A DNA stretch of 64,000 bases from JAGGAG01 sp964638035 (GCA_964638035.1 CAZWXD010000003.1:107517-171516), one strand, 5' to 3'. Counted from the stretch's first letter, positions 9,242-19,879 are shown. Notes: generated by a model not told the origin, from the letters alone. Numbers and translations: made by a program.

Positions 9242-11529
9242 CCGCCATCGACACCGCTGAACGCACCGCAGGCGCCGCACGTGCGGCGCCCGCCCCGGCC
9301 ACCCCGCCAGGCTGGGCCGGGTTCGCAGGCTCACTGTGGCAGCAGGAGCTCAACGTCCGCGCCTTCATCCAGCTCAATTACACCCCGTACGATGGCGACG
9401 CCGCCTTCCTCGCCCCCGCCACCGCCCGCACGACGAAGATCTGGGACACGCTCACGCAGCTCTTCGTGGAGGAGCGCCGGAAGGGCGTCCTCGATATCTC
9501 CCAGGTGCCCAGCTCGATCACGGCACACGCCCCGGGCTACATCGACCGGGAGAAGGAAGTCATCGTCGGCCTCCAGACTGATGCGCCCCTCAAGCGCGCC
9601 ATCATGCCCAACGGGGGGTTCCGCATGGTGCAGGGGGCGCTCAAGACCTACGGCTACGAGCCCGACCCGCACGTGGTCGAGGCCTTCACCCGGTACCGGA
9701 AGACCCACAACAACGGCGTCTTTGATGCGTACACCGCGGACATCCGCCGCTGCCGGAGCTCACACCTCCTCACCGGCCTCCCCGATGCCTACGGCCGCGG
9801 GCGCATCATCGGCGATTACCGGCGCGTGGCACTCTACGGGGTGGACCGCCTCATCGAGCGGAAGAAGGAGGAGAAGGCGTCCCTCGACCCGGAGCCGTCC
9901 ACCGACGGCATCATCCGCGACCGGGAGGAGCTGTCGGAACAGGTCCGCGCCCTCGAGGAACTGAAGCAGATGGCGGCCGCGTACGGCTTCGACATCTCGG
10001 CCCCGGCAACCACCGCCCGCGAGGCCGTGCAATGGCTCTACTTCGGCTACCTGGCGGCCGTGAAGGAGCAGAACGGGGCCGCCATGTCGCTGGGCCGCTG
10101 TTCCACCTTCCTCGACATCTACTTCGAGCGGGACCTCGCGGCGGGGCGGCTGACGGAGTCGCAGGCACAGGAGATCATTGACGACTTCGTGATCAAGCTC
10201 CGGATCGTGCGGTTCCTCCGGACCCCGGAGTACGACGAGCTCTTCGCCGGCGACCCCACCTGGGTGACCGAGTCGATCGGCGGCATGGGTGATGACGGGC
10301 GGTCCCTCGTGACGAAGACCAGCTTCCGGATGCTCCAGACGCTGTACAACCTGGGCCCGGCGCCAGAGCCCAACCTGACGATCTGGTACTCCCCCAGGAT
10401 GCCGGATGGTTTCCGGCAGTTCGCGGCGAAGGTCGCGATCGACACCAGCGCGCTCCAGTTCGAGAGCGACGAGATCATGCGCCGCACCTGGGGCGACGAT
10501 GGTGCCATCGCCTGCTGCGTGTCGCCCATGCTGGTCGGGAAGCAGATGCAGTTCTTCGGCGCCCGCGCCAACCTGGCCAAGTGCCTGCTCTACGCCATCA
10601 ACGGTGGCCGCGACGAGGTGTCGGGCGACCAGGTCGGGCCACCCCGCGAGCCGGTGCAGGGCGACTACCTCGAACTCGGGGACGTGGCGGCCCGGTTCGA
10701 GGCAATGATGGACTGGCTGGCCGGCGTGTACGTCAACGCGATGAACGTCATCCACTACATGCATGACAAGTACGCCTATGAGCGGATCGAGATGGCCCTG
10801 CATGACTACGCCCCGCTCCGCACCATGGCGTTCGGCATGGCCGGGCTCTCCGTGGTGGCCGACAGCCTCGCCGCGATCAAGTACGCCCGCGTCAGGGTGG
10901 TCCGCGACGCCAGCGGCCTCGTGACCGACTACGTGACCGAGGGCGAGTTCCCGATGTACGGCAACAACGACAACCGGGTGGACCAGCTCGCCGCCTGGGT
11001 GGTCAGCACCTTCATGGCCAAGCTCCGGAAGCACCCCACCTACCGGAACGCCATGCACACCCAGTCCATCCTGACCATCACGTCGAACGTGGTCTACGGG
11101 AAGGCCACCGGGAACACCCCGGACGGGCGGCGTGCGGGCGAGCCGTTCGCACCGGGCGCCAACCCCATGCACGGGCGGGACACCCATGGGATCCATGCCG
11201 CCGCTGCCTCCGTGTCGAAGATCCCGTACCGTGACGCCGCCGATGGCATCTCGCTCACCGCGTCGCTGGTGCCCTCGGGCCTGGGACGGGTCCCCGAGGA
11301 CCGGGTCCGTAACCTGGTGGGGATCCTGGACGCCTACTTCAGCGCGACCGGGTTCCACATGAACGTGAATGTGCTGAACCGCGAGACGCTGATGGACGCG
11401 ATGGAGCACCCGGAGAAGTACCCGAGCCTCACCATCCGGGTGTCCGGCTACGCCGTGAACTTCGTGCGCCTCACCCGTGAGCAGCAGATGGATGTCATCA
11501 ACCGCACCTTCCACGGGGCCACGGCGTGA
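9238..11529 (+). CDS. pflB: Formate acetyltransferase (pyruvate formate-lyase)
   Basis: A glycyl-radical enzyme of 763 residues, the normal length for PflB, which splits pyruvate and CoA into acetyl-CoA and formate under anoxic conditions. The adjacent catalytic cysteines are present (Cys426-Cys427 in IACCVSPM). The radical glycine is Gly737 in RVSGYAVNF near the C-terminus. This Cys-Cys pair distinguishes true PflB from diol dehydratase or choline lyase relatives. An in-frame open frame extends far upstream, but the ATG at 9238 is chosen because of the ggaggaatcc site in front of it and the 4-nt overlap with ackA. The activating enzyme follows with a GTGA overlap. Confidence 0.96.
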   Translation: MTAIDTAERTAGAARAAPAPATPPGWAGFAGSLWQQELNVRAFIQLNYTPYDGDAAFLAPATARTTKIWDTLTQLFVEERRKGVLDISQVPSSITAHAPGYIDREKEVIVGLQTDAPLKRAIMPNGGFRMVQGALKTYGYEPDPHVVEAFTRYRKTHNNGVFDAYTADIRRCRSSHLLTGLPDAYGRGRIIGDYRRVALYGVDRLIERKKEEKASLDPEPSTDGIIRDREELSEQVRALEELKQMAAAYGFDISAPATTAREAVQWLYFGYLAAVKEQNGAAMSLGRCSTFLDIYFERDLAAGRLTESQAQEIIDDFVIKLRIVRFLRTPEYDELFAGDPTWVTESIGGMGDDGRSLVTKTSFRMLQTLYNLGPAPEPNLTIWYSPRMPDGFRQFAAKVAIDTSALQFESDEIMRRTWGDDGAIACCVSPMLVGKQMQFFGARANLAKCLLYAINGGRDEVSGDQVGPPREPVQGDYLELGDVAARFEAMMDWLAGVYVNAMNVIHYMHDKYAYERIEMALHDYAPLRTMAFGMAGLSVVADSLAAIKYARVRVVRDASGLVTDYVTEGEFPMYGNNDNRVDQLAAWVVSTFMAKLRKHPTYRNAMHTQSILTITSNVVYGKATGNTPDGRRAGEPFAPGANPMHGRDTHGIHAAAASVSKIPYRDAADGISLTASLVPSGLGRVPEDRVRNLVGILDAYFSATGFHMNVNVLNRETLMDAMEHPEKYPSLTIRVSGYAVNFVRLTREQQMDVINRTFHGATA

Positions 11530-12362
11530 CCGGGCCCGCTCCGGCCCCGCTCGAGGCGAAGAGCCCGTTCGAGCTCCGGGTGCACCTGGGCGACGGCGTC
11601 GCCGAGCAGAGTGTCCGCGAGGCCCTGGCCTCCGGGGACATGGGCTTCCTCCATTCGTTTACCTCCGGGTCGGCGGTAGACGGCCCGGGGGTGCGCGTGG
11701 TGGCGTGGACCACCGGCTGCATGTGGCGCTGCCGTTACTGCCACAACCCGGACACCTGGACCCTGACCAACGGCATCCCGGTGTCGGTGGCGCGGGCCAC
11801 CGAGGAACTGGGCAAGTACCGGCATGGCCTGGCCGTCATGAAGGGGGGCTTCACCCTGAGCGGCGGGGAGCCGCTGATGCAGCACCGGTTCGCTGCCAAG
11901 CTCCTCGCCGCCGCCAGGGGGCAGGGCATCCACACCTGCATCGAGACGAACGGATACCTCGGCGAGAAGCTGTCCGATGCCGAACTCGACAACATCGACC
12001 TGGTGATGATGGGACTCAAGACATGGGATCCCGCACGCCACAAGGCGCTCACCGGGATGGAGGTCGGCCCGACCCTCGACTTTGCCCGCCGGCTGGCTGC
12101 ACGACGGCAGCCGATGTGGATCCGGTTCGTCCTGGTTCCGGGGCTGACTGACGACCTGGAGGACCTGGCCCGCACGGCGGACTTCGCCGCCAGTCTCGGC
12201 AATGTGGAACGAGTGGAAGTCCTTCCGTTCCACCAGATGGGACGGTTCAAGTGGCAGCGGCTGGGACTCGACTACACGCTGGCGGGTACCGAACCACCCA
12301 CTGCGGAACTGGCCGAGCGGGCGTGCGACGTGCTCCGGCGGGCGGGCCTCAACGCCACCTAG
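11526..12362 (+). CDS. pflA: Pyruvate formate-lyase activating enzyme (radical SAM)
   Basis: A 278-residue radical-SAM activase that generates the glycyl radical on PflB using S-adenosylmethionine and a [4Fe-4S] cluster. The cluster motif CMWRCRYC has the required CxxxCxxC spacing, followed by HNPDTW. The GGEP region (FTLSGGEPLMQ) and the LGLKTWD-like strand are typical of PflA. It begins with GTG overlapping the pflB stop. The N-terminus is about 35 residues longer than short PflA proteins, and no extra ferredoxin domain is visible in it. It is the last gene of the operon; the next gene starts 140 bp on. Confidence 0.94.
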   Translation: MTGPAPAPLEAKSPFELRVHLGDGVAEQSVREALASGDMGFLHSFTSGSAVDGPGVRVVAWTTGCMWRCRYCHNPDTWTLTNGIPVSVARATEELGKYRHGLAVMKGGFTLSGGEPLMQHRFAAKLLAAARGQGIHTCIETNGYLGEKLSDAELDNIDLVMMGLKTWDPARHKALTGMEVGPTLDFARRLAARRQPMWIRFVLVPGLTDDLEDLARTADFAASLGNVERVEVLPFHQMGRFKWQRLGLDYTLAGTEPPTAELAERACDVLRRAGLNAT

Positions 12363-12502
12363 CCTGCTGACCGGACGGGGGCTGCCCGGCCGGTGGCAGG
12401 GGACCGGTGTGAAGATCGTGAGGATCCCGCCGTCCCCACGGTCGTCTACCCATTAGCTTGGGCCAGTTCCGAGGCATCCAGGACCACCCCCGGAGGGCAG
12501 GT

Positions 12503-14377
12503 ATGAGGTACGGCATTCGGATGGGACTCGCGGTCGCAAGCCTGGCCATGCTCATGGCGTGTGGCGACGATGAGGGGTCGAACAACCCGGCTATCGGGGT
12601 CCTGCTGAACCCCGGCAGCATCAACGTGGATGTGGGGGGCAACGGGTCGGCGTTGGCCACCATCTCCCGGACGGGCGGCTACAACTCGACGGTGAGCCTG
12701 TCCGCGGTGAATGTCCCGACCGGGATCACGGTGGGGTTCAACCCCCAGAACGTCTCCATCGGCGCCAGCACCAGCACCGTCGAGGTGGCCGTCGCCAACT
12801 CGGTGGCACCCGGCACCTACCAGGTCACCGTGCGGGCCAGCGGCGTGGACGTGGCAGAGTCCACCGATGTCCTGGAGCTGGTGGTGCTGAGCGGCACCGC
12901 GGGCCGGTTCAGCCTGGCGGCCAACCCCGCGTCGATCGCCGTTACCTCGGGCGCTGCGGCAGTGACCTCCACCATCAATATCGGGTACGAGGCGCCCTTC
13001 GCCGGCCCCGTGGCGCTGACGGTAACCGGCATGCCGACCGGGATGACGGCCAGCCTGGCGCCGGAGGCCACCAGCGCGGGCAGCAGCGTCCTCACCGTAC
13101 AGGCCAGCGCCAGTACGGCTACTGGCACCTTCCCCCTCACGGTGCGCGGCACCGGCTCCGGGGTGGCCGACCAGACCACCGTCGTGAATGCCACGGTGAG
13201 CGGCGGCGGCGGAACCTTCAGCGTGACACTGACGTTCTGCAGCGCCGACGCCCCGGTCTGGGCCGCCCGGCAGGACGGGACCGGCAACTGGGAACGGGTC
13301 ACTCCCACCACCGGCAGCAGCTACACCTTCACCTTCACCCAGGGTCGCGGCGGCATTGCCGTCGTGGACACCGTGGGCACCGGGACGGAGTTGCAGGTGC
13401 TGTATGCCACGACCGCCGACTTCGGCAACATCGCCGACGTGCTGAGCTTTGGAGGATGCGGGTTCAAGACCCTCAATGGCACGGTGGCCAACGTGGGACC
13501 GACCGACATCGCCACCGTGTCGCTGGCCTACAGCTCGGCCTTCCTCACCGGCGGGAACTCCGTCTACCAGTTGACCGACGTACCTGACGGCCCGCAGGAC
13601 CTGGTCGCGGCGCGCGCCTCGATGGCCTCGGGCAGCCCGGTGACGAACAGCATCATCGTCCGCCGACTCGTCGACTCGACTCACGGCGCCAACATTCCCC
13701 TGCTCGACTTCAACAGCAGCGAGGCCGTGGCGCCAGCCACCGCACAGGTCACCGTGGCCAACATGGGGGCGCTGGACACCGTCGCCATCCAGTCGGTCTA
13801 CAACGGGAACCGCGGCTCGGCCTTCGGCATCGTGGCCCTGCTCCAGTACCTGAACGGCGATGGCGCGGTGAACTATGCCTCCGTGCCCGTGGACCTGCTC
13901 GGTGCGGGCGACATCCAGCTCCTGCAGGCCACGGGGAACGCCGCCGGTGTGCCAGGCAATGTTCGCATGGCGGGGGTGTACTTCCGGTCTGCCAGCAACC
14001 GCACCCTGACCCTGGGGCCGGTGCTGGGCACCCCGACCGTCACGACCGTGGCCACTACGCCGTACGTGCGTCCCCGCGTGCAGCTCACGACGCAGTCGGA
14101 GTACAACCGCCAGGTGAACACCATCTTCGAGCAGGGATCGCTCAACCGCACGGTGTCGCTGCTCGCGACGGGGGCCTACTTCGGCACCCCCACGAGCTGG
14201 GACGTGACGGTGCCCGATTTCACCGGTGTGCCGGGGTGGAACAATGCCTGGGGCCTGGCCGATGCGACGGCCACCACCTGGTCCACCACGGCAACCGGCG
14301 GGGTGACCCCGTTCCTCGACAGCGGCATCGCCGATGGCAGCGTCACGCGTTCGGCGGCACTGGAGGGGAACCTGTAG
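12503..14377 (+). CDS. Large surface lipoprotein with Ig-like repeats
   Basis: A 624-residue protein of unknown function with a lipoprotein signal peptide (lipobox LMAC, cysteine near residue 18) followed by GDDEG. The region to about residue 240 contains two or three Ser/Thr/Val-rich beta-sandwich-like repeats of about 90 residues (LNPGSINVDVGG and SLAANPASIAVTSG mark repeat starts), resembling bacterial Ig-like or BACON-type domains. The C-terminal part has further beta-rich DUF4397-like segments (VYQLTDVPDGPQDLVAARA). The start at 12503 has cggagggcag upstream. No enzymatic motif is seen; a surface-exposed structural or binding role is inferred. A tRNA gene begins 9 nt after its stop. Confidence 0.8.
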   Translation: MRYGIRMGLAVASLAMLMACGDDEGSNNPAIGVLLNPGSINVDVGGNGSALATISRTGGYNSTVSLSAVNVPTGITVGFNPQNVSIGASTSTVEVAVANSVAPGTYQVTVRASGVDVAESTDVLELVVLSGTAGRFSLAANPASIAVTSGAAAVTSTINIGYEAPFAGPVALTVTGMPTGMTASLAPEATSAGSSVLTVQASASTATGTFPLTVRGTGSGVADQTTVVNATVSGGGGTFSVTLTFCSADAPVWAARQDGTGNWERVTPTTGSSYTFTFTQGRGGIAVVDTVGTGTELQVLYATTADFGNIADVLSFGGCGFKTLNGTVANVGPTDIATVSLAYSSAFLTGGNSVYQLTDVPDGPQDLVAARASMASGSPVTNSIIVRRLVDSTHGANIPLLDFNSSEAVAPATAQVTVANMGALDTVAIQSVYNGNRGSAFGIVALLQYLNGDGAVNYASVPVDLLGAGDIQLLQATGNAAGVPGNVRMAGVYFRSASNRTLTLGPVLGTPTVTTVATTPYVRPRVQLTTQSEYNRQVNTIFEQGSLNRTVSLLATGAYFGTPTSWDVTVPDFTGVPGWNNAWGLADATATTWSTTATGGVTPFLDSGIADGSVTRSAALEGNL

Positions 14378-14386
14378 GGCTGGCGG

Positions 14387-14468
14387 GCGACCGTGGCGGA
14401 ATTGGCATACGCGCCAGACTTAGGATCTGGTCCCGAAAGGGTTGGGGGTTCAAGTCCCTCCGGTCGCA
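14387..14468 (+). tRNA. tRNA-Leu (anticodon UAG)
   Basis: The sequence folds as a class II tRNA. The 7-bp acceptor stem is gcgaccg with cggtcgc. The D arm is ggcggaattggc-like. The anticodon stem is ccaga/tctgg with loop cttagga (anticodon TAG at 14421-14423). A long variable arm (cccgaaaggg) and a T arm containing ggttcaagtc follow. The discriminator base is A, and the full CCA end is not encoded. It is read in the same direction as the lipoprotein gene just upstream. Confidence 0.95.
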
Positions 14469-14529
14469 TGAAACTCTGGAACGGCACCGGAGTCAGGGCC
14501 TGCACCCCACGGGGTGACGATGACCTGAC

Positions 14530-15123
14530 TTACCGCCCGGCCGGTGGCGGCGTGCACTTGAGGCAGAGCAGCCATGTCATGGTGCCCGTGCCATCGCCGA
14601 ACTCGCCGGTCCAGGAACCCTTCAGCGTGTCGGGCAGGATCGCCCGCTCCGTCTTGCGGTCGAGCCCGACAGTCCCGCCCGGCTGCTCGTAGGAATCCAT
14701 CTCGTGGAATTGCCCATCCCGGTTCGCAACGGGACAGGCAGCCCAGACCTGGTGCATGTCGTTGTTGCCCAGCCCGACTTTCACGTCGAGCTTGCCCCGA
14801 CCCTGCAGTGATTGGCTTTCAGTGCCAGAGCGGTGGATTCCGCTGCATTCGACGACCCCCTGGGTCACCCGGAGCTGCGCCTGTTCCGACGCGTCCCCTT
14901 CGGTCCACGACCACGAGATGGTCCCCCCGTATTGCCTGGTCGTCTCGGTCATCATGGCTGCCAGGCCCTGAACCGCCGCCCCGGTCACCGGATTCTGGGC
15001 GCTCATGCGTGCTGAACCGGCCGCAAGGAGCGCCGCGACCCCGATCCCCCCAGGGCACATCGTTCGTACAATCCGCCCCATCGCCTGGACAGGACCTGGC
15101 AGGGAGGTGAGTACCGTCGGCAT
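14530..15123 (-). CDS. Secreted protein of unknown function
   Basis: The protein (197 aa from the ATG at 15123, which has a cggag site in front) has an N-terminal hydrophobic region rich in Ala/Gly/Leu up to about residue 43 (MSAQ, a likely cleavage area). The mature part is polar, beta-rich and contains conserved-looking Trp residues (ISWSWTEGD, GSWTGEFGDG) and a terminal CLKC pair. I do not recognise a family. An inner start at 15081 would give a more conventional signal peptide. It lies alone between a tRNA and the trigger-factor gene and is transcribed away from the latter. Confidence 0.6.
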   Translation of the reverse strand: MPTVLTSLPGPVQAMGRIVRTMCPGGIGVAALLAAGSARMSAQNPVTGAAVQGLAAMMTETTRQYGGTISWSWTEGDASEQAQLRVTQGVVECSGIHRSGTESQSLQGRGKLDVKVGLGNNDMHQVWAACPVANRDGQFHEMDSYEQPGGTVGLDRKTERAILPDTLKGSWTGEFGDGTGTMTWLLCLKCTPPPAGR

Positions 15124-15294
15124 GGTGTGACTCCGTTCCGCCACCTCGGCGCGAAGGACGTGGGCGACAGTGATGGTGTGGCGTCAGGGCTAGTGTACGC
15201 CCGGCGCGGAGGAGGACAAGGGGGGTACCCAGGTCAACGGCGCGCGGCCGGCCGCCGCCAGCCCTGCCCTCCCGGCCCCGCGGGCCGGGCCTGT

Positions 15295-15300
15295 TAGATT
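15295..15300 (+). promoter_or_regulatory. Candidate leaderless -10 element for tig
   Basis: TAGATT lies 6 nt before the trigger-factor ATG and is preceded by TG plus one base, as in an extended -10. Transcription would begin at or next to the start codon, and no Shine-Dalgarno sequence is present. No good -35 is visible. Confidence 0.5.
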
Positions 15301-15306
15301 CCCCCC

Positions 15307-16578
15307 ATGCCAGAAACCACCCCTATCTCCATTGAAACCACGGGTTCCGACGCCGGCTCCCGGTCGCTCCGGGTGACGGTCCCGGTGGACCGGGTCCGGG
15401 CCGCCGAGGACAAGGCCGTGGCGCTCTATGCCCGGCGGGCCCGCCTTCCCGGGTTCCGGCCCGGCAAGGCCCCCGCCGCCGTGGTGCGGAAGAAGTTCGA
15501 CCAGGCCATCAAGCAGCATGTCCTCGAAGAGGTGGTCCGGGAGGGCTGGGAGCAGGTGCAGTCGTCCCAGGACCTGAAGCCGATCGCCGGCCCCTCGGTC
15601 CGGAACCTGAAGTTCGAGGATGGGAGCCCGCTGGAGTTCGAGCTGTTCGTGGAGGTGCGGCCGGAGATCACCCTGAGCCGGACGGGGGGCTTCTCGCTCA
15701 CCCGAACCGTCCCCCCGGTGGACGATGCCGCGGTGGCCGAGCAGCTGGACCGGCTGCGCGAGCGCCGGGCCACCTGGCTCCCGGTGGAGGGTGGAAAGCC
15801 CTCCCCGGGGAACATGGCCCGGGTCGAGGTGGCGGCGTTCGAGGGCGACCAGCCCGGGAAGGCACGCACGGAGGACATCGTGCTGGGCCAGGGCCGGGTG
15901 GTGCCCGACCTGGAAGAGCGGATCATGTCGCTCGAGCCGGGGCAGTCGGTGGATGCCGACATCCGGTTCCCCGATGACGACCCCGACGAGTCACGCCGCG
16001 GGACGACGCGCAAGGTCCGGGTGGCCCTGCAGGAGGTCAAGCGCCAGGAACTCCCGGCCCTCGACGACAGCTTCGCGGGCGAGGTGGGCGACTTCGCCTC
16101 ACTCGACGCGCTCAGGGCCGCTGTCCGCACCGACCTGGAGGCAGAGGCCGTGCGCACTGCGGACGCGCAGGTGCGGTCGGCCCTCGTGAATGAGCTGGTG
16201 ACCGCCAACGCGGTGCCGGCGCCGCACTCGCTGGTGCACCGGTGGCTGCATGCGTACGCGCACCAGTTCGGCATCCCCAGCGAGCCACATTCCGCGCTGG
16301 AGCAGTTCGAGAAGCAGTTCCACGACATCGCCGAGGCGCAGGTCAGGCGCGACCTGGTGCTCGAGGCCGTGGTCGAGCACGAAAAGCTGGCAGCCACCGA
16401 GGCCGAGATCGACGAGCGGGTGGCACGGCTCGCGGAGGCACGCGGGGCGAAGCCGGGCGAGGTGTACGCGCAGTTGCAGAAGGCGGGGCGCATCCCCGAG
16501 CTGGAGCGCGCCATCACCGAGGAGAAGGCGTTCGCCTGGCTCCTCTCCCAGTCCACCGTGGTCGAGGCAGGCGCATAG
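15307..16578 (+). CDS. tig: Trigger factor (ribosome-associated chaperone and prolyl isomerase)
   Basis: A 423-residue trigger factor. The N-terminal ribosome-binding domain includes FRPGKAP (the family's exit-tunnel signature region GFRxGKxP) near residue 50. The PPIase middle domain lies at about 150-240 and the helical C-terminal chaperone domain after that. The length is typical. It holds nascent chains at the ribosome exit and passes them on. It is followed after 2 nt by clpP and then clpX, the classic tig-clpP-clpX arrangement. The ATG directly follows a C-run, so initiation appears leaderless. Confidence 0.95.
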   Translation: MPETTPISIETTGSDAGSRSLRVTVPVDRVRAAEDKAVALYARRARLPGFRPGKAPAAVVRKKFDQAIKQHVLEEVVREGWEQVQSSQDLKPIAGPSVRNLKFEDGSPLEFELFVEVRPEITLSRTGGFSLTRTVPPVDDAAVAEQLDRLRERRATWLPVEGGKPSPGNMARVEVAAFEGDQPGKARTEDIVLGQGRVVPDLEERIMSLEPGQSVDADIRFPDDDPDESRRGTTRKVRVALQEVKRQELPALDDSFAGEVGDFASLDALRAAVRTDLEAEAVRTADAQVRSALVNELVTANAVPAPHSLVHRWLHAYAHQFGIPSEPHSALEQFEKQFHDIAEAQVRRDLVLEAVVEHEKLAATEAEIDERVARLAEARGAKPGEVYAQLQKAGRIPELERAITEEKAFAWLLSQSTVVEAGA

Positions 16579-16580
16579 GC

Positions 16581-17210
16581 ATGGCTACCCTGTATCCCCC
16601 GTACATCATCGAGCGGTCGAGCCGCGGCGAGCGGACCTACGACATCTTCTCGCGGCTCCTGATGGACCGCATCGTCTTCCTCGGTGCGCCCATCAACGAC
16701 GACGTGGCGAACATCATCATCGCCCAGCTGCTCTTCCTCGAGGCCGACAACCCCGAGAAGGACATCTACCTCTACATCAACTCGCCAGGCGGGGTGGTGT
16801 CGAGCGGGCTCGCCATCTACGACACGATGCAGCACCTCAAGGCCCCGGTGAACACCATCTGCATGGGCATGGCGGCCTCCATGGGGAGCTTCCTGCTCGC
16901 GGCGGGGTCGAAGGGCAAGCGGAGCGCCCTGCCCCATTCCCGCATCATGATCCACCAGCCCTCGGGTGGGGCCCAGGGGACGGCGGCCGACATCGAGATC
17001 CAGGCCCGGGAGATCCTCTACCTCCGGACCGCCCTGAACAGCCTGTACGCAGAGCATACGGGGCAGCCGCTGGAAACGATCGAGCGGGACATGGACCGGG
17101 ACCGGTTCATGAGCGCGGAAGAGGCCCAGGCGTACGGGCTGATCGACACCGTCTTTCACCCCCGGAAGTCGGCCGAGGTGCTGGCCGCGGTCGGCACCGG
17201 CAGGACTTGA
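16581..17210 (+). CDS. clpP: ATP-dependent Clp protease proteolytic subunit
   Basis: ClpP (209 aa) is the serine peptidase that forms the 14-subunit chamber served by ClpX. The catalytic serine is in GMAASMGSF, the histidine in MIHQPSGG and the aspartate in the DRDRFMSAEEA region. The start ATG lies 2 nt after the tig stop. The mature N-terminus probably follows a very short propeptide (IIERSSRGER is the usual beginning of the conserved part). Confidence 0.96.
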   Translation: MATLYPPYIIERSSRGERTYDIFSRLLMDRIVFLGAPINDDVANIIIAQLLFLEADNPEKDIYLYINSPGGVVSSGLAIYDTMQHLKAPVNTICMGMAASMGSFLLAAGSKGKRSALPHSRIMIHQPSGGAQGTAADIEIQAREILYLRTALNSLYAEHTGQPLETIERDMDRDRFMSAEEAQAYGLIDTVFHPRKSAEVLAAVGTGRT

Positions 17211-17219
17211 CGACCCCCC

Positions 17220-17252
17220 GGGGGGTGGCAATACTCCGGGCTGCCACCCCCC
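17220..17252 (+). other. Stem-loop between clpP and clpX
   Basis: An 11-bp perfect stem (17220-17230 with 17242-17252) and an 11-nt loop lie in the 63-nt clpP-clpX spacer. A self-complementary CCCCCCGGGGGG (17214-17225) overlaps its left arm and could form an alternative pairing. No U-tract follows, so it may tune read-through or RNA stability rather than end transcription. Confidence 0.55.
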
Positions 17253-17273
17253 ACAGCCAGGGAACGTTCCAGG

Positions 17274-18514
<1,241 letters not shown>

Positions 18515-18518
<4 letters not shown>

Positions 18519-19114
18519 CCGCGCCCCTGGCCGGCCTCGCCGTCGAGTTTGCCGGTTCCTTCCCCGATCCGCGCACCCACCTCGATCCACCCCTGCCCGA
18601 GATTGCCTTCATCGGGCGCTCCAACGTCGGCAAGTCGAGCCTGCTGAATGCCCTGACGGGGCAGAAGGGCCTGGCACGCGTGAGCGCCACGCCTGGCAAG
18701 ACCCAGGCAATGAATGTCTTCCGGCTCCCCACCTTCTACCTGGTCGACCTGCCAGGCTACGGGTTCGCCCACGCCAGCAAGGTGGCCCGGGCCGGCTACC
18801 GCCGCCTGGTGGATGGCTACGTGAAGGAGCGCGAGCACCTGCGGGGCGTGGTCTGGCTGCTGGACATCCGGCACGACCCCTCGAAGGACGACCTGGCCTT
18901 CCAGGACCTCCTGGCCGAAGCAGGCGCACCAGCCCTCACCGTGCTCACCAAGGCTGACAAACTGGGGCGCCAGCAGCAGGCCACCCAGCAACGCAGTATC
19001 GCCACGGCGCTCGGCCTCAAGCCGGCCGACCTGCAGGTGGTGAGCAGCATGGAAGGCACCGGGATCGCCGACCTTGGCGCCAGTATCCTGGGCGCTGTCA
19101 GGGAGCCCGCCTGA
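18515..19114 (+). CDS. engB: Ribosome-biogenesis GTP-binding protein EngB (YsxC/YihA)
   Basis: A small GTPase of 199 residues needed for large-subunit ribosome assembly. The G motifs are present: G1 GRSNVGKSS, G3 DLPGYG, G4 TKAD and G5-like VSSMEGTG. The GTG start at 18515 overlaps the clpX stop and has an agaaggagg ribosome-binding site inside clpX. The gene closes the protein quality-control operon. Confidence 0.94.
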
Positions 19115-19144
19115 GGGGGCCTGCCCGGTACGCCCGGCGGACCG

Positions 19145-19150
19145 TACATT
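19145..19150 (+). promoter_or_regulatory. Candidate leaderless -10 element
   Basis: TACATT lies 5 nt before the ATG at 19156, with no ribosome-binding site between them. It is one of a set of similarly placed hexamers in this window. Confidence 0.4.
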
Positions 19151-19155
19151 CCAGC

Positions 19156-19836
19156 ATGGCCTTTCCCCTGCTCCTGGTCGCCGCCGCCATGGTGCTGGCC
19201 CCGGCACTCGCCGCCCAGACCCCCCAGGGTCCGCCGACGCCGCCCGGCGTCACGCCGCCCGACCCGTCGGCCCCCCTCCCGGCGGCCGAGCAGACGGTGC
19301 CGCCGGGTTATGGCTCGCTCCGGCAGGACGACCTGATCCTCAAGCTGCGGACCCAGGCGCTCGAGATCCGCTTCATGCCCCTGGACAGCCGGGTCGGGAA
19401 CCTCCTTGGCACCGACGCCTTCCAGTCGCTGAGCGGGCTGGTCGCGCAGAACCAGCCCCGCATCGACTCGGTGGCGCGGGAGCGGGGCGTGTCGCGCCCT
19501 GGCGTGGCGTTCGTGAGCTTCTTCGGGATCCAGGCGGGGGCGTTCTTCGATGCCGACGTCCTGGCCATCCTCTTCCGCGGCCGCCTGCTCCGCCCGATCG
19601 GGATTGTGCCCTACACTCCCCAGTTCAGTGGGGGCCGCCTCGAGCCCCGGCAGATGGCGAGCGCCTTCTACCTCTTCGAGGAACAGATCCCGGTGCTGGA
19701 GCCGTTCCAGGTGCAGTACTACGGCGCCGTGGCCGAGTGGAACAGCAAGCTGTCGCTCATCAACCGCGAGCGGCAGAAGGTGCTGGCCCGGGCGTACCGG
19801 GCGCCCACCCCGGTGCAGGAGCCTCCGCCGCAGTAG
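19156..19836 (+). CDS. Secreted protein of unknown function
   Basis: The 226-residue product has a clear signal peptide (hydrophobic residues 3-18, cleavage after APALA or LAAQ) and then a Pro/Thr-rich linker up to about residue 55. The rest is a compact alpha/beta-looking region with no motif that I recognise. It lies downstream of engB but has its own apparent promoter element and a strong terminator after it, so it is probably monocistronic. Periplasmic or surface location is inferred. Confidence 0.65.
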   Translation: MAFPLLLVAAAMVLAPALAAQTPQGPPTPPGVTPPDPSAPLPAAEQTVPPGYGSLRQDDLILKLRTQALEIRFMPLDSRVGNLLGTDAFQSLSGLVAQNQPRIDSVARERGVSRPGVAFVSFFGIQAGAFFDADVLAILFRGRLLRPIGIVPYTPQFSGGRLEPRQMASAFYLFEEQIPVLEPFQVQYYGAVAEWNSKLSLINRERQKVLARAYRAPTPVQEPPPQ

Positions 19837-19879
19837 CGTCACCGCGGTGCATACCCGGCCATGACATCGGCATCACGGA

